From assembly GCF_028769735.1 (NCBI RefSeq), contig NC_088175.1, positions 7,998,001-8,062,000 on the forward strand: a stretch of 64,000 bases of DNA. The letters run 5' to 3'. Each line of letters starts with the position of its first letter. The stretch's first letter is position 1. The stretch comes from Zonotrichia leucophrys gambelii. Its lineage: Eukaryota > Chordata > Aves > Passeriformes > Passerellidae. The notes beneath the pieces were generated by a model. That model ran no database searches, was not told the DNA's origin, and saw only the letters and a program-made list of their open reading frames with translations. Position numbers and translations under genes: made by a program. This document shows positions 38,243-51,136 of the stretch, piece after piece.

Positions 38243-39430
38243 GCAATATTATCATTCAATTATATATTAATCACTTGCATGAAAGAAATAAGATTTTACA
38301 GGGTGGACTTCTTTTTCTATACTTTTGTTTAATCTCTACAGGACATGATTTTATTTGCTTGAAGCAGATACAAGATAATGAGTCAACACAGAACTTAGTT
38401 TTTAATCTGTTACTGATAATATGTTTTGTTTAAAAACAGATAGCCTTTCAGATGCAAAACTACTGCTGAAAATCAGCTGTCAAACATGTTCAGAGCTGTA
38501 CTCTAACTCCTGAGAGTGTGCTCACGCCCTTGAGACACTGGGGAAAAAGGAGTTAATCTTTAAGCTGGCTAGAAAAGGGACTACAGTTGTCTCTCCATCC
38601 TGCAGGAATTAGACCAGCTGTGGGGAGTTAATTGCTTCCTATAGACACCACTCCTGCACAGCATAAAGGGGGTGTTGGAAGGGCCCTGGCTTGGCAGGGA
38701 GAAGGGGAAAGGAAGGAAGCTGGGTCCAGTGTCAGACATCAGGTCTGAGCAAGGCAGTGTCCTGCTCTCTGGTGCTCGCCTGATGTGGGCAGTGCTCAGG
38801 CAGGGCACAAACAAGCTATCATTGTGTGATGGCTGCTGCTGAGAAGGGACAGTTTTGTTTGTTCTTTGCGTTTGGAACAAGGAATTTTTCCTGGCTGATT
38901 GCACTTCCCAGAGTGATACTCCTTAGGAAATGCAGAAATTCTCTAGTCCCTCTTTGTGCTGGTGTACCAATTCATCATGCCATGCACATACATACACTTC
39001 AGGGCACCCAGGGGTGGGCAGAGCAGGAGGAATCCTAAATTATGGAAATAAAACTTGCAGATAACAGGGAGTGCTGGGGGTATGTATACAGAGAACTGCA
39101 TATGTACAGAAAGAATTGGGTTCTTCAGGCTGTCCATTGCTGTTAGAAAAGTTGCAATGAAGAATACTCAGGTTCTGAAAAACACCAGTCTGGTTTCCTA
39201 AAAATAAAATAAAACAGCTCTAAAGTTTTATTCTGCATTCACTCAAAGACCCCATCTCCCCTTAGTGCAAGAGAATAGCACTTGAGTCCAGAACCTGGTG
39301 CCTTCTGTTTATCCTCTCTACAGTTTGACATTACCCAATGTTAATTGGCCAGTATTCTTTGAATTTAAGTTGCAGGAAGGCTTCTAGGCAAAAGAATAAT
39401 GTGTGTCAGGACCTGATTGACATAACTTAG

Positions 39431-39580
39431 CTAGTGCCTGATCTGTTTGGTGCAGGGCTGCGGGTTGCTGTGCTGCTCTTTGTGTGGCTACTGGGGCTGG
39501 CCGTGCTCTTACTCAGGACCCTGGCACAACAGTGTGAGCTGAGCATCTTCTGTGCTGCAGTGGAGGGCGTGCCTTGCTAA
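39431..39580 (+). other. 49-codon hydrophobic frame, unrecognised
   Basis: This GC-rich open frame lacks an ATG near its start and is open from just after a TAG at 39428 to a TAA at 39578-39580. From about residue 9 it reads GLRVAVLLFVWLLGLAVLLL, followed by RTLAQQCELSIFCAAVEG, so it resembles one membrane helix flanked by Arg. An acceptor-like 'tgatctgtttggtgcag' ends just before the helix at 39455. The protein is not recognised. It may be a pseudo-exon, a decayed gene fragment or chance in a GC-rich patch. Confidence 0.15.
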
Positions 39581-40393
39581 TCTATCTCCTCAAAGAATAG
39601 GGTTTCTTTTACCTCTTGGGCCTTGACATGCCTGTTCAAGGGGTAGGATTTGGCCCTTAGTGAGAGGATTATCCATTCCCTTGACATAACATAAAGCTCT
39701 AGGATTTACGGCTATATAAGAAAGTAATAATCTTGCCGGGACATGTGGGGAGTTATATACAGTATGTAAATCCCATCTTGAGATAGGAATATATTCCTTT
39801 GAGAGTACAGTTGTAAGAGACCTGCATTATGAAACCTGAATCCATGCAAAATGGCCTGCTTTCATTAGAAACTTGAATCTCACTTTATATCAGTTGAAAG
39901 TTTTGCTATGGTCTGTGAACATTTCAAAGCAAACCAGGGCCAAGGTTCAAAAAATTCTTTATTCCTCTCTATCGTGCAAACTTCATAGCATCATGCAGTT
40001 TCAACACAGGAATAGATGAAATGCAAGGTTTTTCACTGAGTGTTTTGATACCTTTTTTTCCCCTTATTTTTGTGGTGTTTGCCCATCTCAAAGTGCAATT
40101 CAGCAGCAGCAAGCCAAGTAAAATCTTCGTGAAAGTCTTTACGAAAGCACGGTGATCTGAAACAGCCAAGTTCTGCACAGCTGCACTACAGAGTGCAGGG
40201 CAAGCCCTTAGTTGCTAAGTTTGATGCAGCCACACTTGCTGTCAGAAACAGACTGAAGGAATGCAACTCTTCTGGTTTCCATTTCTGCCTGAAGGGGAGA
40301 GTAGCTCAGTGAACCCACAATGAAACTTGGGAAAGGGGGAAAGGAAAACTAAATTACATTTAAAGAAAAAAGAAAAGCCTTTTGCTTTCTTGG

Positions 40394-40424
40394 TTTTTTT
40401 TTTTTTGTTTTTTTTTTTTTTTTT
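40394..40424. repeat. Poly-T tract with one interruption
   Basis: About 31 bases of T broken by a single G. It may be the reverse-strand A-tail of an unrecognised retroposon, or a simple repeat. Confidence 0.8.
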
Positions 40425-42297
40425 AATGATTGAGTGATGTTGATCTCTTCCACATAACATAGATAAGGTTACAACAGTCCTTTCATTATGAGCCTAATAT
40501 TGAAAATGACCCCTACCAAACTTTGCCTAGCCAAAAATCAAGCTGTCTGAAATTTCATAGGCAGCAGTTCAGATCAGAATCCCCCCTCCTGGCATATTTG
40601 CTGAGGTGTGTAAAGAGGAAAAGAGGAGGAAAACACAGAAAGTATGCAGAGGGAAATAAGTTCCTGTATAAGAATGGTTTACCCTACTACACATATCATG
40701 CCGTGCTGTTAGCACTATCTGATGTTCTTAAATATAATCTTCCAACTTCATTTTCTTTACAGTGAAGTAAAGGCTGAGCCTAATGAGATGTGGTATGTTA
40801 GATTTGTTAAACAGGTTTCACAGAGGAAACAATGTGAGAAGCAGGAGAGTTTGCTCTCTGTGCTGTTCTTTGATTTAGGGTCATTTCATAACACAGGTGA
40901 CTCTTGTCAAAGCCTGGAGTCAGAGCAATGCTTTGATTCTGGAGAATCGGGGTGGTCTTGTGTGCTGTTTGAAAATCTCAGATTCAAGGCTGATTTACAC
41001 GTGCAAATTAAAGCAAGTTATTGCTTAGATTCAAGTGAGACTCTGCTTCCCTTTTCCACTGGAAGCACATGTGCAAGAGATCAAACATTTGTTACCAGAA
41101 GCAGAGAAACTACACTAAAGAGGCTTTAGTGACAAAAGCAATGAGATATATCATCTCCTAGCAACACAAGTTATGCTGTCTTTATTGAGAATGAAAAACT
41201 TCAGTTTTCAGTTTGTCCTGAATGTGAAAATGGCAAAGGTATCAATGAGAAGTGACTGCTGTAACCTGGTACTCTGACTAGCACAGACACAGGAAAGGAA
41301 GCATGACAGTAGATTGTGGAATTCTGCAGGGCAAACTCGATTTTTTTCCCACCCTCATAGAAGAAATTCTAGGAGATTCATAACCTCAGAAATAGAGGAA
41401 AAAATCAAAACCATGCCAAGTCATTTTAAATTGGACTTCAAGATAAACTGAGATTTGATATTCCTGGATAATTACTAATGAGAACACTTTCCCTTTAATT
41501 ATCTTGTGGTCACCATTTCAAAGGTGATTAAAGCTATTCTTCACTAGATGTGGTTATAGATTTAATGCAAACCTGGTCTTTCTTGTGGTTTTATCACAGC
41601 AATTAAATCTGACTTGTGCACAGACTTTGTGTGGCATGAGGGATTTCACCAAGCAAAATGATTTTACCCTTCAGGCAATGTTAAATTTAGGAAAAATATA
41701 ATTAATTATATCAGACAGGTATCTATTATACATCATGCACACATTCTTAGAGACCAGGGGCCCATTTCTACTCAAAACAGAAAGAGTCATTCCTTCCAGC
41801 TCTGGTTTTAAGCACAGTAGCAACTGTTGCCTGTTCAGACACGCCTTGATATCATCATTTATATTATCTATATCAAGTAATCATTCATCCTTTGAGAAGA
41901 AACAACAGAAAATCCCAACTTTTGAATGCAAGTTCTCCCTTCTCATCCCATTTTCAGTGAGCGTTTCACAGTTCTTCTCTCTCTTCCTGATTGTGTTCAG
42001 TAGTTATGTCTTGGAAATAATGCAGTGTTAGCCTATTATAGTTTCAGGCTATGTAATATGTTTCTATTTAGCTTTTATCTGCTGATTGTAAGATTACCTG
42101 ATTGCATTTTATTTTTTTCCCCCTGGACTACTTGATGGGTTTGTTGCTAACTTATCTAATACTGCACAATCCCTCAGTCCACAAAAATCTTCCGATTTAA
42201 TCAGGGTTTTAGGCCGCCTTCTAAAGACAAAAGGCTGCATTTTCAAAATGCAAGTAGGCACTCAAGATGCCCATGACAATGATACTGCATGCTATTA

Positions 42298-42405
42298 AAA
42301 TGCCTTTCATCAGAGGATCTCAAAGCCCTTTAAAAACATTTGCTAGGCATCAGGGAGACAGAAAAGTATATCTAGTTTACAGATGAATGAACTGATAGGA
42401 TGTGT
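42298..42405 (-). repeat. Probable ancient L3/CR1-type retroposon tail
   Basis: The plus strand reads 'aaatgcctttcatcagagga' then 'tctcaaagccctttaaaaac', and later 'gtttacagatgaatgaactg'. This is the reversed pattern of the same old family type as at 38160-38242 ('cctttcatccgaggatctcaaagcgctttacaaa'). The match is clear in phrase order but diverged. Confidence 0.5.
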
Positions 42406-44279
42406 AAGTTATAGATATGCCATGCTAACATCAAACTACTTCACTTTTGATTACCTTAAAAAGATCATGTTTGAGATACATGGGTGAGATGGGCATTTTT
42501 ATTGTTGCTAGGGTTCCTCCCTAATTCTTAAGATAGGTTACCTGTAGGAGAATGAGCTGGATTTAAAATGCTGCATCTATTTGCAAGCATAAAATGAAAA
42601 TGAGAAGATAGAGCTGACTCTTCTTGTTTTGCGTTCCTCTAATGTTCCATAGAAGTTTATTCATCTGTCTGATCAAAATAAAATAAAATAGAAGATTTAA
42701 AGATCATCCTAAGGAAAAAAATGGTGGTAGAGAACTCGTTTTACAGTTGAATTATTGAAACAGAATGCTGTTTGGAAAAATAAGCTGTGAAATCTTACAG
42801 AACTCTTACCAGATTTCATCTCCATCTTCTTTTATTGTTTCTTTTTAAATTCAAAAGCCTTAGTTCTTGAAAGAGTCTTGGAAGTATTACAGCATTCAAA
42901 GCAGTGACATTGTAAAATATAGGCTACTAATCACAGAGTAGCTGTGCAACATACAGCTTTCTCTATCTGTCATATTTAATAACTAGACTATCATATCATT
43001 TGATTCTCATGTGCCAGAATCAGAGTCCTACCTCTCAACGGTTTGGAACCATGACAAAAATAATATCACTCAGCCAATCTCATGACTCAAGTGACCTTGG
43101 CCTTTGATCCAGTCAGATCTTATCAGATCTTCAGAGGGTCAAGGTACACCTGTTTTTAGTGTTTTAGCATTTAAGCCTTAAGCATTAAAGGGCTGCAGGG
43201 GACACACAATACTCAGGGGAAAATGCCGTGCTCTGCTCTCTGAGGGTGTGTGTACCTATGTGTACACAGCCATGTGCCTCAGCCTCAGGAAGGGGGGAGG
43301 TTTGATAACGCAGTTTGTTATTTAAAACTGAGCTTAATCCAAAGCAAAATTATTTGTTTTACTCTTTTGAATAGCATGTATGTATGAAAATGCTGTTAAT
43401 GGAAAACACCTCATTAAAAATGTTCTTGCAGCATGCATAGAGAAAGAGAGGCAACTTGGCAGAGCAGGTATCATATGCATGAAATGCATTACCACTTAAC
43501 AGCACACAAACATGCTTTGCTGTATGGGAAACAGCATGATCAGATGCACGTCTGCCATATTAAAGGATTATGAGAAATAGGGAGAAAATAATCTTGAATG
43601 GAAATATATTCTGTTTTTTAAAGAGGCATCTCTCGAAGCAACCATACTATAAGATATACTACTACAAAATCTTCTTCATTTAGCACCATAGAGAGTATTA
43701 ATGCCTATGTGTGTTTAATTTCTCTTTCTGAAGTATGCAAGAAAGCCATATGTTGGAATGCAGGAGGTTTGTAGCATGTCCATTTAGTCAAGAATAATGT
43801 GCAGCCAGAGGCATTGAAAATGAGTGTTTTGTTGATAAAAACATGCCAAGCATTTTATTCCCAGCTATAAAGTATGGAATAAAGTTTTGATGATCAATGT
43901 GGACATCTCTATGGAAAGTTGTGCTGTGTATACACCAGGCTAATGTGTATGCATTGTAAGCTATAGAGATATTATTATCATATAGATCATTGTTTGCAAA
44001 CGGAAGCTTGGAAGGCTGTGAAGATAATTTCTCATGACAATTATTATGTACAGTAGGAGTAGAAATTGTTTGCCTGTGACCCTCAGTAATTGTTAGTGAG
44101 GCATGCCTGCACATCTAGCAGGAGAAAATGAGGACCCTTCATTTACAGAAACGGGGCAGTGTTACTGAAACCTACTGTGTACAAGTGTTCCTGAAGTTCC
44201 CTGTCCCAGCCATGCTGCAGCACGGCCCCAAACAGCAAAGCAGAAGATTTGGTTGCATGTTATGGAAAATGGTGATTGT

Positions 44280-44440
44280 CTGCTGTAAATAAGGATCAAG
44301 ATGTAATGTTTTTAATCATTAAAGCGGAGAGGATATGATGTAAGTCTTCTACAACACTGCTGTGGGTTCCAATTAATCATATCTTAATTTAATGGGTGGC
44401 TTTCAGTAACAAGGAAAATGATGCAAATCTTTCCTATATG
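44280..44440. promoter_or_regulatory. Possible enhancer with octamer and homeodomain sites
   Basis: This AT-rich block contains TTAATCATTAA (44312-44322, an inverted pair of ATTAA half-sites), further ATTA-type cores around 44370-44392, and a perfect POU octamer ATGCAAAT (44421-44428). Such combinations occur in conserved developmental enhancers. Chance occurrence in AT-rich DNA is the main alternative. Confidence 0.18.
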
Positions 44441-47439
44441 AGGCCAATATCTACCACCAGTGGCTTCCACTTGGGTCCTTTTTAAAAATCCCATGATATA
44501 GCAGCACTAATTTCACTAAACTCATGGGGTATTTCTGCTTGCAAAAGGTCTGCTTGTGTGAGCCAGGGTTATGGAATTAAACCTTTAATATTGCTCTAAC
44601 AAAGCAGGAATGATCATAAAAAAGCTCACTGTAAAGGGAGAAAGGGCAGTGATTGCTTGTGCTTTTGTCTTAATTTGGCTGCAGCTTTCCTTCCACTGCT
44701 CTCTGTCACTTACCTACTTTATTTTTCTACTTAAGAGATAGAGAAATGTTCAAGCTCATCATGCATAAATGTACTTCTGGGGATGCTGAACTTGACCCAA
44801 CACAGCCTGTATCAAAGGGCTGTGAAAGAGGTAAATGTTCCCATTTGCTAAGTGGTATCATGTATGAATTATCAGTTATGTTAACAGTGATAATTTTATA
44901 GGTCAAAGCAGAGGGAGCTGCTGAGGCTTCCTGGGTGCTGAGGCACCTGGGTAATTTTTTTCCTATCTTCCTTTCCACAAATGTGAAATAGTGTCTTAAA
45001 AAGACTTGTGCAGTTGGGTTATTTGGGTTTGTAGATAGGACGAAGCACAGCAGCCCAATGTATTCTGGCAGTCACTTTCTTCATATATGGCATAATGTTT
45101 TTAAATCCATCACAGAAAATTAAAAGGGAGTGCATTGATATAAACTTATTATGCAACATTTTCTTTTCCCTCCAAATATGCCAGTGAATCAGGTGAACTG
45201 AAGACCTCTTTAAACTGTAGAATTTTCTGTGTTTCTCTATCAATTTTAATTAATGAATATAGAGCAGTCCTAAAGGCTGGGTCCTGACTCGTCTTAGGAG
45301 GAATCCTTCCCTTCCTTGGGAAAGAATCTTGGATTCTTTCCATTTCCTGACCAGCCTCAAACACCAGTTCTGTCCTCCTTACTGCACTCATATGATCCCA
45401 ACACTATTTCCTCTTTCTTTGCAGCTCTTGATACTTCCACCTTTTCTTCAAAGAAAAATATTATTTCTTTAAGGACAGAACAAATAAGACACCAGGTTCC
45501 TGTGGCCATTCCTCTCATCTTTCCCTCTCTTTTTCCTTTTCTCACTGGTCTTGGGTGTGCTGTGGCCTTTCTGTGCATGGCATAGAAAATGCAGTTAAGC
45601 AAAACAATGCTCCTTTCTACAGCACACAATGTGAATCCCAAAACATGAATAACAGATTCCTGTCTTGAAAGACAGACCTACAGAATTTCTCCCAGGCCAT
45701 TGTCAGGTGCCCAAGAACATAGTTTAAGGCAAAATGACTTTGATGGAGTGGGAAACCTGCATACCTTCCTTTTATATTATTTAAGAGTATTAAAAGTCTG
45801 AAGTTTTCGTATTAATTAATAATTTAATATATTCTATCAATCAGGGAACAGATGTAGTTAAACATGTAGGAACATAGCCTCCATGTAGGTTAAATAGAAG
45901 GAATGATTGCCCAACTTTTAGACTTTGTAGGTATGTATTAGCTACAAAGTCAAAAGTAAACCTTGTAAACAATCATGTTCTTATCTCTAACCTTGAAAGG
46001 GCCATTTCCATCATTGGGAATGTCATATGATTAAAATTAAAATTGTGGGCAAGACTGGGGACTTGCACTGCAAACAAATTTTTCTGTTGAGGGAACGGAT
46101 CAGTAAACTATAGTTTTGCAGGTAATAGGGAATAGATGCTTGGAATTCATTGTGATAAGCAACATAGAAAATCTAATGCTGTAAACTCAAGGATGTGAGC
46201 GACTGCCTAGTAGATAGAATACTGGAATAGAAACTGGAAAATCTGGGTTATTCTGGTTTAAGATCACTGCTGTCTTCCAATGTTGCTTTCAACTCTCTTG
46301 GTGACTTGACTACAGCTTCTTTATGGCATATTATCAATATAAGTAACCTAATCAATACTTAGATTAGATGTTCTGCAATCACATCACAACTTTTTCGGAA
46401 AGCTAAGTTACCTCAGCAGGACCCTAGACTGTTAACATGCTTCTGGCTCTACTCCTTAATGTAAGGAAAGTTTTGATGGTTGTGCAGCTAACGTCACGGC
46501 CTCAGTGCCACGACATACTTGGTGCAAGTACAGATATTCCTGACTTGGAATGTCATCACATACAACCTGTGGAATCTAAACCATTCAGGACCGTGATAAT
46601 GGTATACCCCCAAAGCTTGTTTCACGTCAGGTCAGGAGATACAAAATTGACTTAACTTTCCTTGGTACATATGTAGGATTTGGATATAATGTCTGGGGAA
46701 GAGATCATCTCCAAAGCTATGCAAGTAAGAACAGAATGACCTGTCCAGGTTGGAGAAAATCTTATGACTCTTGGAAGACAAACTGCAGAGTCAAATCAGA
46801 AAGGAAAAGGATATGTATTTATATTCCTCTTTCTTCCCTCTGAAAATGAAATCCAGATCTTGGCAACCCCATTTCTTGGACTACTTAACAGATGGGTTCA
46901 TGTGTTTCTACCAAAGGGTATTTAGTGGGTCACACAGGTAGGCTGAGTGTTGTCTCCATCCACTCTTGTGCAGCAGCACATGGCTGTCAGACACTATTTC
47001 CAGATCTATATATAATCTTGCATATATCATGGGCAAGGCTGATACAGGAACTCATTAAGGCTGAGTCTGTCTGTCCTTATATGTGTGCGACTTCACTGAG
47101 GTGAGGGTTTGAACTGAGATCAATAGAAGGATGAGGCCATAATAAAGGATCTGAAAAGCCCTATTGATTGTTTATTACATTAGGAATGTAAAAAAATGTA
47201 GATTTTGAATGATGCCTGTAATTCTTAAAAAAAACCCCATAAAACAGTTGTCTCATGCCTTCAAAAAGTATTTTCACTGTTAGTTTAAACATTTACCTAA
47301 GATTCTAAATTTATTTCCTAGGCTGACTAGCCAAGTGACCTTTCTGAAGTTATTTATATTGTCTTTATATTTGTATTCAATTACTCAGCATAAATCAGAA
47401 TGAGAATTCAAGGCCCCCTTCTGCTTGATCTTTATCAGT

Positions 47440-47545
47440 ATGCAATGAGCCTGATCCAAAGTCTGCTGAAGGCAGCAGATGGGGCCCCATTGACCTTAGT
47501 TGACTTTGACTCAGAGCATCATACACCCCACACCAAATTCTGGCC
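47440..47545. repeat. Possible ancient amniote retroposon relic
   Basis: Phrases such as 'gagcctgatccaaagtctgc', 'gccccattgaccttagttga' and 'accaaattctggccctctgc' resemble an old amniote repeat with 'gatccaaagcccattgaagtcaatgg' and 'ccagattctggccc' motifs. It lies inside a 122-codon plus-strand frame (47400-47768), which is therefore probably spurious. Confidence 0.35.
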
Positions 47546-50500
47546 CTCTGCAAAATGCATCCCAATTCAGCCAAGTGACAAGGCATATGGCTTTCGTGCT
47601 ATTGCATACATTGAAAAAAAGTTTTGGAGGTCTTACCACATCCTTACATCGGTACAGAAGGGACCACTCATAGTATTTAAAGGCAGAAAAGGATTTTGGT
47701 TTCTCACACGTACTCTGTCATCTGCTTTAGTCACTGCAAAACTTTGGATTCCTTTTGGGCCTCTATAATACCTCCTGCAGCAGTATCTTTAGATGTCATA
47801 AGATTTTTATCCCACTTTGGTTCTACAACTAATCTGTTTTTGCCCTAGTGCCAAACTACAGGAGGAATTTTCTCCTTGGAGAAAAAAATTGATGTGGCAT
47901 TTCTCTACTGTTCAGGTGTTTGTTTTCAAAGTACTTATGAAACCTAAATAATTTTGTGACTTCTAAACTGAACTGGGATGCAACAAGTATGTCAGAATGG
48001 GAAAACATTCATCACTGAAGGCTCAAAGCCAGAGGATGATATGGGCAAAGAAACTGGTGAATAGACTCAAACTTGTTATTAGGAGAAGAAGATGTTAAAT
48101 AAGCAGCATGATTGCATAAGCCTGATTTCTGCTGAATGTTTTAATTCTCTGTTCCAGCTCTGGGCCAGGTAATTATTAGCCTTTTCATGATGGAATAAAT
48201 ACAAACCAACTTCTTTTATTATGATTATTTTTGTTCTTTGGTAATCCACATGAACACAATGGAAGCAATTTGCTGTCCTGCTATGTCATCCTGCTTCATG
48301 AAAGATTGCACAAAGTTGATGTCTTTATATTTTCTTTATCCTTTCACAAAATGTCCTCAGAGAACTTGATATAATGGTCTTCTGGTGCTCTTTTGGCAGA
48401 TACCACCCACCATTTGGCAGAATGAACAGGAAAATTTCTTTTTTCAAATACATGGGTAATTTTTCCAGTGGAGTCTGTAAATTAACATCCTAGACTGATC
48501 CCCCTCTGTGATGTCCATGTTAACAGGCATCCATATAAAACTTTGATGTTTTAAATGGGACAAAGTCCACCAAGAATTTTCACATTATTATTGACAGCCA
48601 TTGGGATTAATGAAGATTTGTTCCTTCCATGATGTTACAGAGGAATTTTCTGACTAATTCTTTTAAGCTCAGTGGTCCTTGTAGAGAAAACCTGTATTCA
48701 GCACTTCTCCATGTCTCTATCAAAGATTCAAAGCAATCTGTATTTTTGCCCTGCAGTATATGAATCCTGATGAATGCAGTTTAAGATGCTCAGTTTGTTA
48801 AACTGTGCTTTTATGCCATTTAATATATTCCTGCCTTTTTTTTTTTTTTCTGGGCACACAACCTAAGGAGGAAATATGTCATCGGCCATGCTAAAACCAT
48901 GGAAATATCTGGAAAAGAAATCATCCTCAAGTCTCAACAAATCATCTTTTTACAGCATTCCGTGTTAAGAATTAATTTAAGAAATGATCCCCAAGAGGCC
49001 ACATGTGAACACTCTGCCATCCTAATCTATCTTTTCCTGACTATTAGGTTGATAATGGGGATTCCTTTGCACAGTCATTATGCATTGTTGTCAGTCTTGA
49101 GCCAGGTTTATGACCTGTGTCCAAGATGTACCCTCATTCTCATTAAAGGCTTAAAATGATCCATTAAAATCTTGCGTTGCTTCTTCAATTTTTCTGTCTC
49201 TCTACAGAACTTTAAAATGTTGCTGGTTTTGAGACAGTAGGGAGCCAACACAGCTAGAACTATGATCCATTCTTGATTCAATAGCCAGAGATTGTTATCT
49301 CTTTCTATTGTGAGCACCAACTTTCAACAAGCAAATTCAACACAATTTAGCATCCAAATGACTGTGTTGAATCCCAGCAATAGCACTGATGAACTGTAAC
49401 CATGAAACAGTCCTGAGTTATAGCTCAGTTCCTGAGTTACCTTGGCATTGTAGGCATGTAGGATGCACCCATGCAGCTTATTGTTGTATCTGCTAACATA
49501 GGTAGTCAAAATTTAAAATTCATAGTAAAACTCTATTAAGGGTCTGACACCAGTACACTGTATATGAGGAAAACCCCTTATTTTTGTGAACTTGATAATT
49601 AACAGACTATCCAAGACATCACAATCACCGTAAGAATACAGTAAAGGAAAGAAGGCCAGGGAAATAACTTACTAGTTCACATTCCCCTGTCCTGGGAGTC
49701 TAACTGTCTGGGTAAATGTAGGTAGTCTCTCAACCCTTGTCTTTTCCTGCCTGATTGGGAGCCATAACCTGCTGGTACTGGAATTAGAAACTGTTTGCAC
49801 ACTCTGCTCTCTATTTGGCTGACAAAATGCTAACAGAGCAAATTGTAGGTTATTTCACTTTTCAACATGGGCTGTCACCCCCTAAGTTTACTGATATGGT
49901 AGCACTGATCTGCACTGTCTCTGTTAGAGTTTTTTAAATAAATAGGGTGAAAGTGGATGGGTAAGCTCTTTGCAACTCTCGTGTCAGCTGTATACTGATA
50001 GTTCTCCACTTACCTACATTGCCTGATCATTAGTTTGATCACTACCTAATGCCTGATCATTCTTCCTGCAGAGCTTGCTGTTTTGTTAAACTGCTTTACT
50101 AGTATTGTGAGTGTCTAAAGCAGGGTTATTTTCTCCTGAGAAAAGAAAAAAATATCAGAGATACACCTACCCTACAGGAATTGCACTCTCCTTGGAAAAC
50201 TTCTGTCCTTGTGTACATACTAAATTAATAAAGTTGTGACACCTGATTAAATGACTGACACACAGCTACTTTTGTTTATATATATTGCCATCAGTTTACA
50301 TGGCAATAAACGTATTTATGGCAATCACATTTAATCCTGCTCTCAATGGATCAGATGTGAACTGTGGGAGGTTGACCCACTCTCGGTGTTTCTGCTTTTC
50401 ACCAGTGTTTGGAAATACACCAACTTTCTGGTAAAAAAAGAGCCTTACAATATATTGCATGCTTCCAGTACCAGCTGCCACCCAGTGCACATCACCTGTG

Positions 50501-50610
50501 GATTCATGCCATGTGACCTTGTGAATTTTCTATCAGCCAATTTCTCTTTTTCGGTCTCAGATATTTTTTAATGTGTCCATCACCATGATTTCTCATACTG
50601 CTTAGTGGAA

Positions 50611-51136
50611 TCATAAAATAATTAAATTATTTGGGTTGAAAGGGTTTTCAAACATCACCTAGCTCAAAAACCCCTGCCACAGACAGGGTTGCCATTCCCT
50701 AGATCAGGTTGCTTGGGCCCCATCCAGCCTGGCCTTGAACACTTCAAGGTATAGGTTGTCCACAATTTCTCTGGGTAACCTGTTCCAGTTCCTCATCACC
50801 CTCAGAGTAAAAAATTCTTTGCTAATATCTAATCTAAACCTGCCCTCTTTCATTTCAAAACTATTGCCCCATGTCCTGTCACTGTCTTCCTGTATAAAAA
50901 GTCTGTGTCTCCTTTTATTAAGCCTTAGGGTTCTGAAATGTCACAATGAGATCTGCCCAATGCTTTCTCTTCTCCACACTGGCCAAACACAGCTCTGTCA
51001 GCCTGTCTCTGTAGGAGAGGTGCTCCATCCCTCTGATCTTCATTGCCCTCCTCTGGACTCATGGTGACAGGTCCGTGTCATTCTTGTGTTGAGGAGCCCA
51101 GAGCTGGGTGCAACATTCTGGGTGGGCTCTCACAAG
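50611..51136 (-). mobile_element. CR1 LINE, 5'-truncated copy 3
   Basis: An antisense CR1 3' fragment. The plus strand starts with a decayed terminal repeat ('tcataaaataattaaattat') followed by 'ttgggttgaaagggttttca'. It then runs through 'cccatccagcctggccttga', 'tgttccagttcctcatcacc', 'ccccatgtcctgtcactgtc' and 'gcctgtctctgtaggagagg' to 'agcccagagctgggtgcaac'. These are consecutive CR1 blocks without large gaps, so this is a fairly complete 3' piece of about 525 bp. The plus-strand frame across it (50735-51067) is antisense noise. The 5' part of the element is missing and it is dead. Confidence 0.93.

Larger units (their letters stand above)
27781..50610. other. Gene-free unique sequence with repeats and candidates
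   Basis: I recognise no gene here. Listed separately are a 17-bp duplication, a CpG cluster, L3-like relics, a large purine microsatellite, possible regulatory blocks and a short hydrophobic frame. T runs occur at 33929-33942, 40394-40424 and about 48836-48849. Everything else reads as AT-rich intronic or intergenic DNA without features that I can support. Confidence 0.65.

Noticed and set aside
47400..47768. 122-codon plus-strand frame
   Set aside because: Overlaps a probable ancient retroposon relic and resembles no protein I know.
50735..51067. 110-codon plus-strand frame
   Set aside because: It lies entirely within CR1 copy 3 and is antisense to the element.
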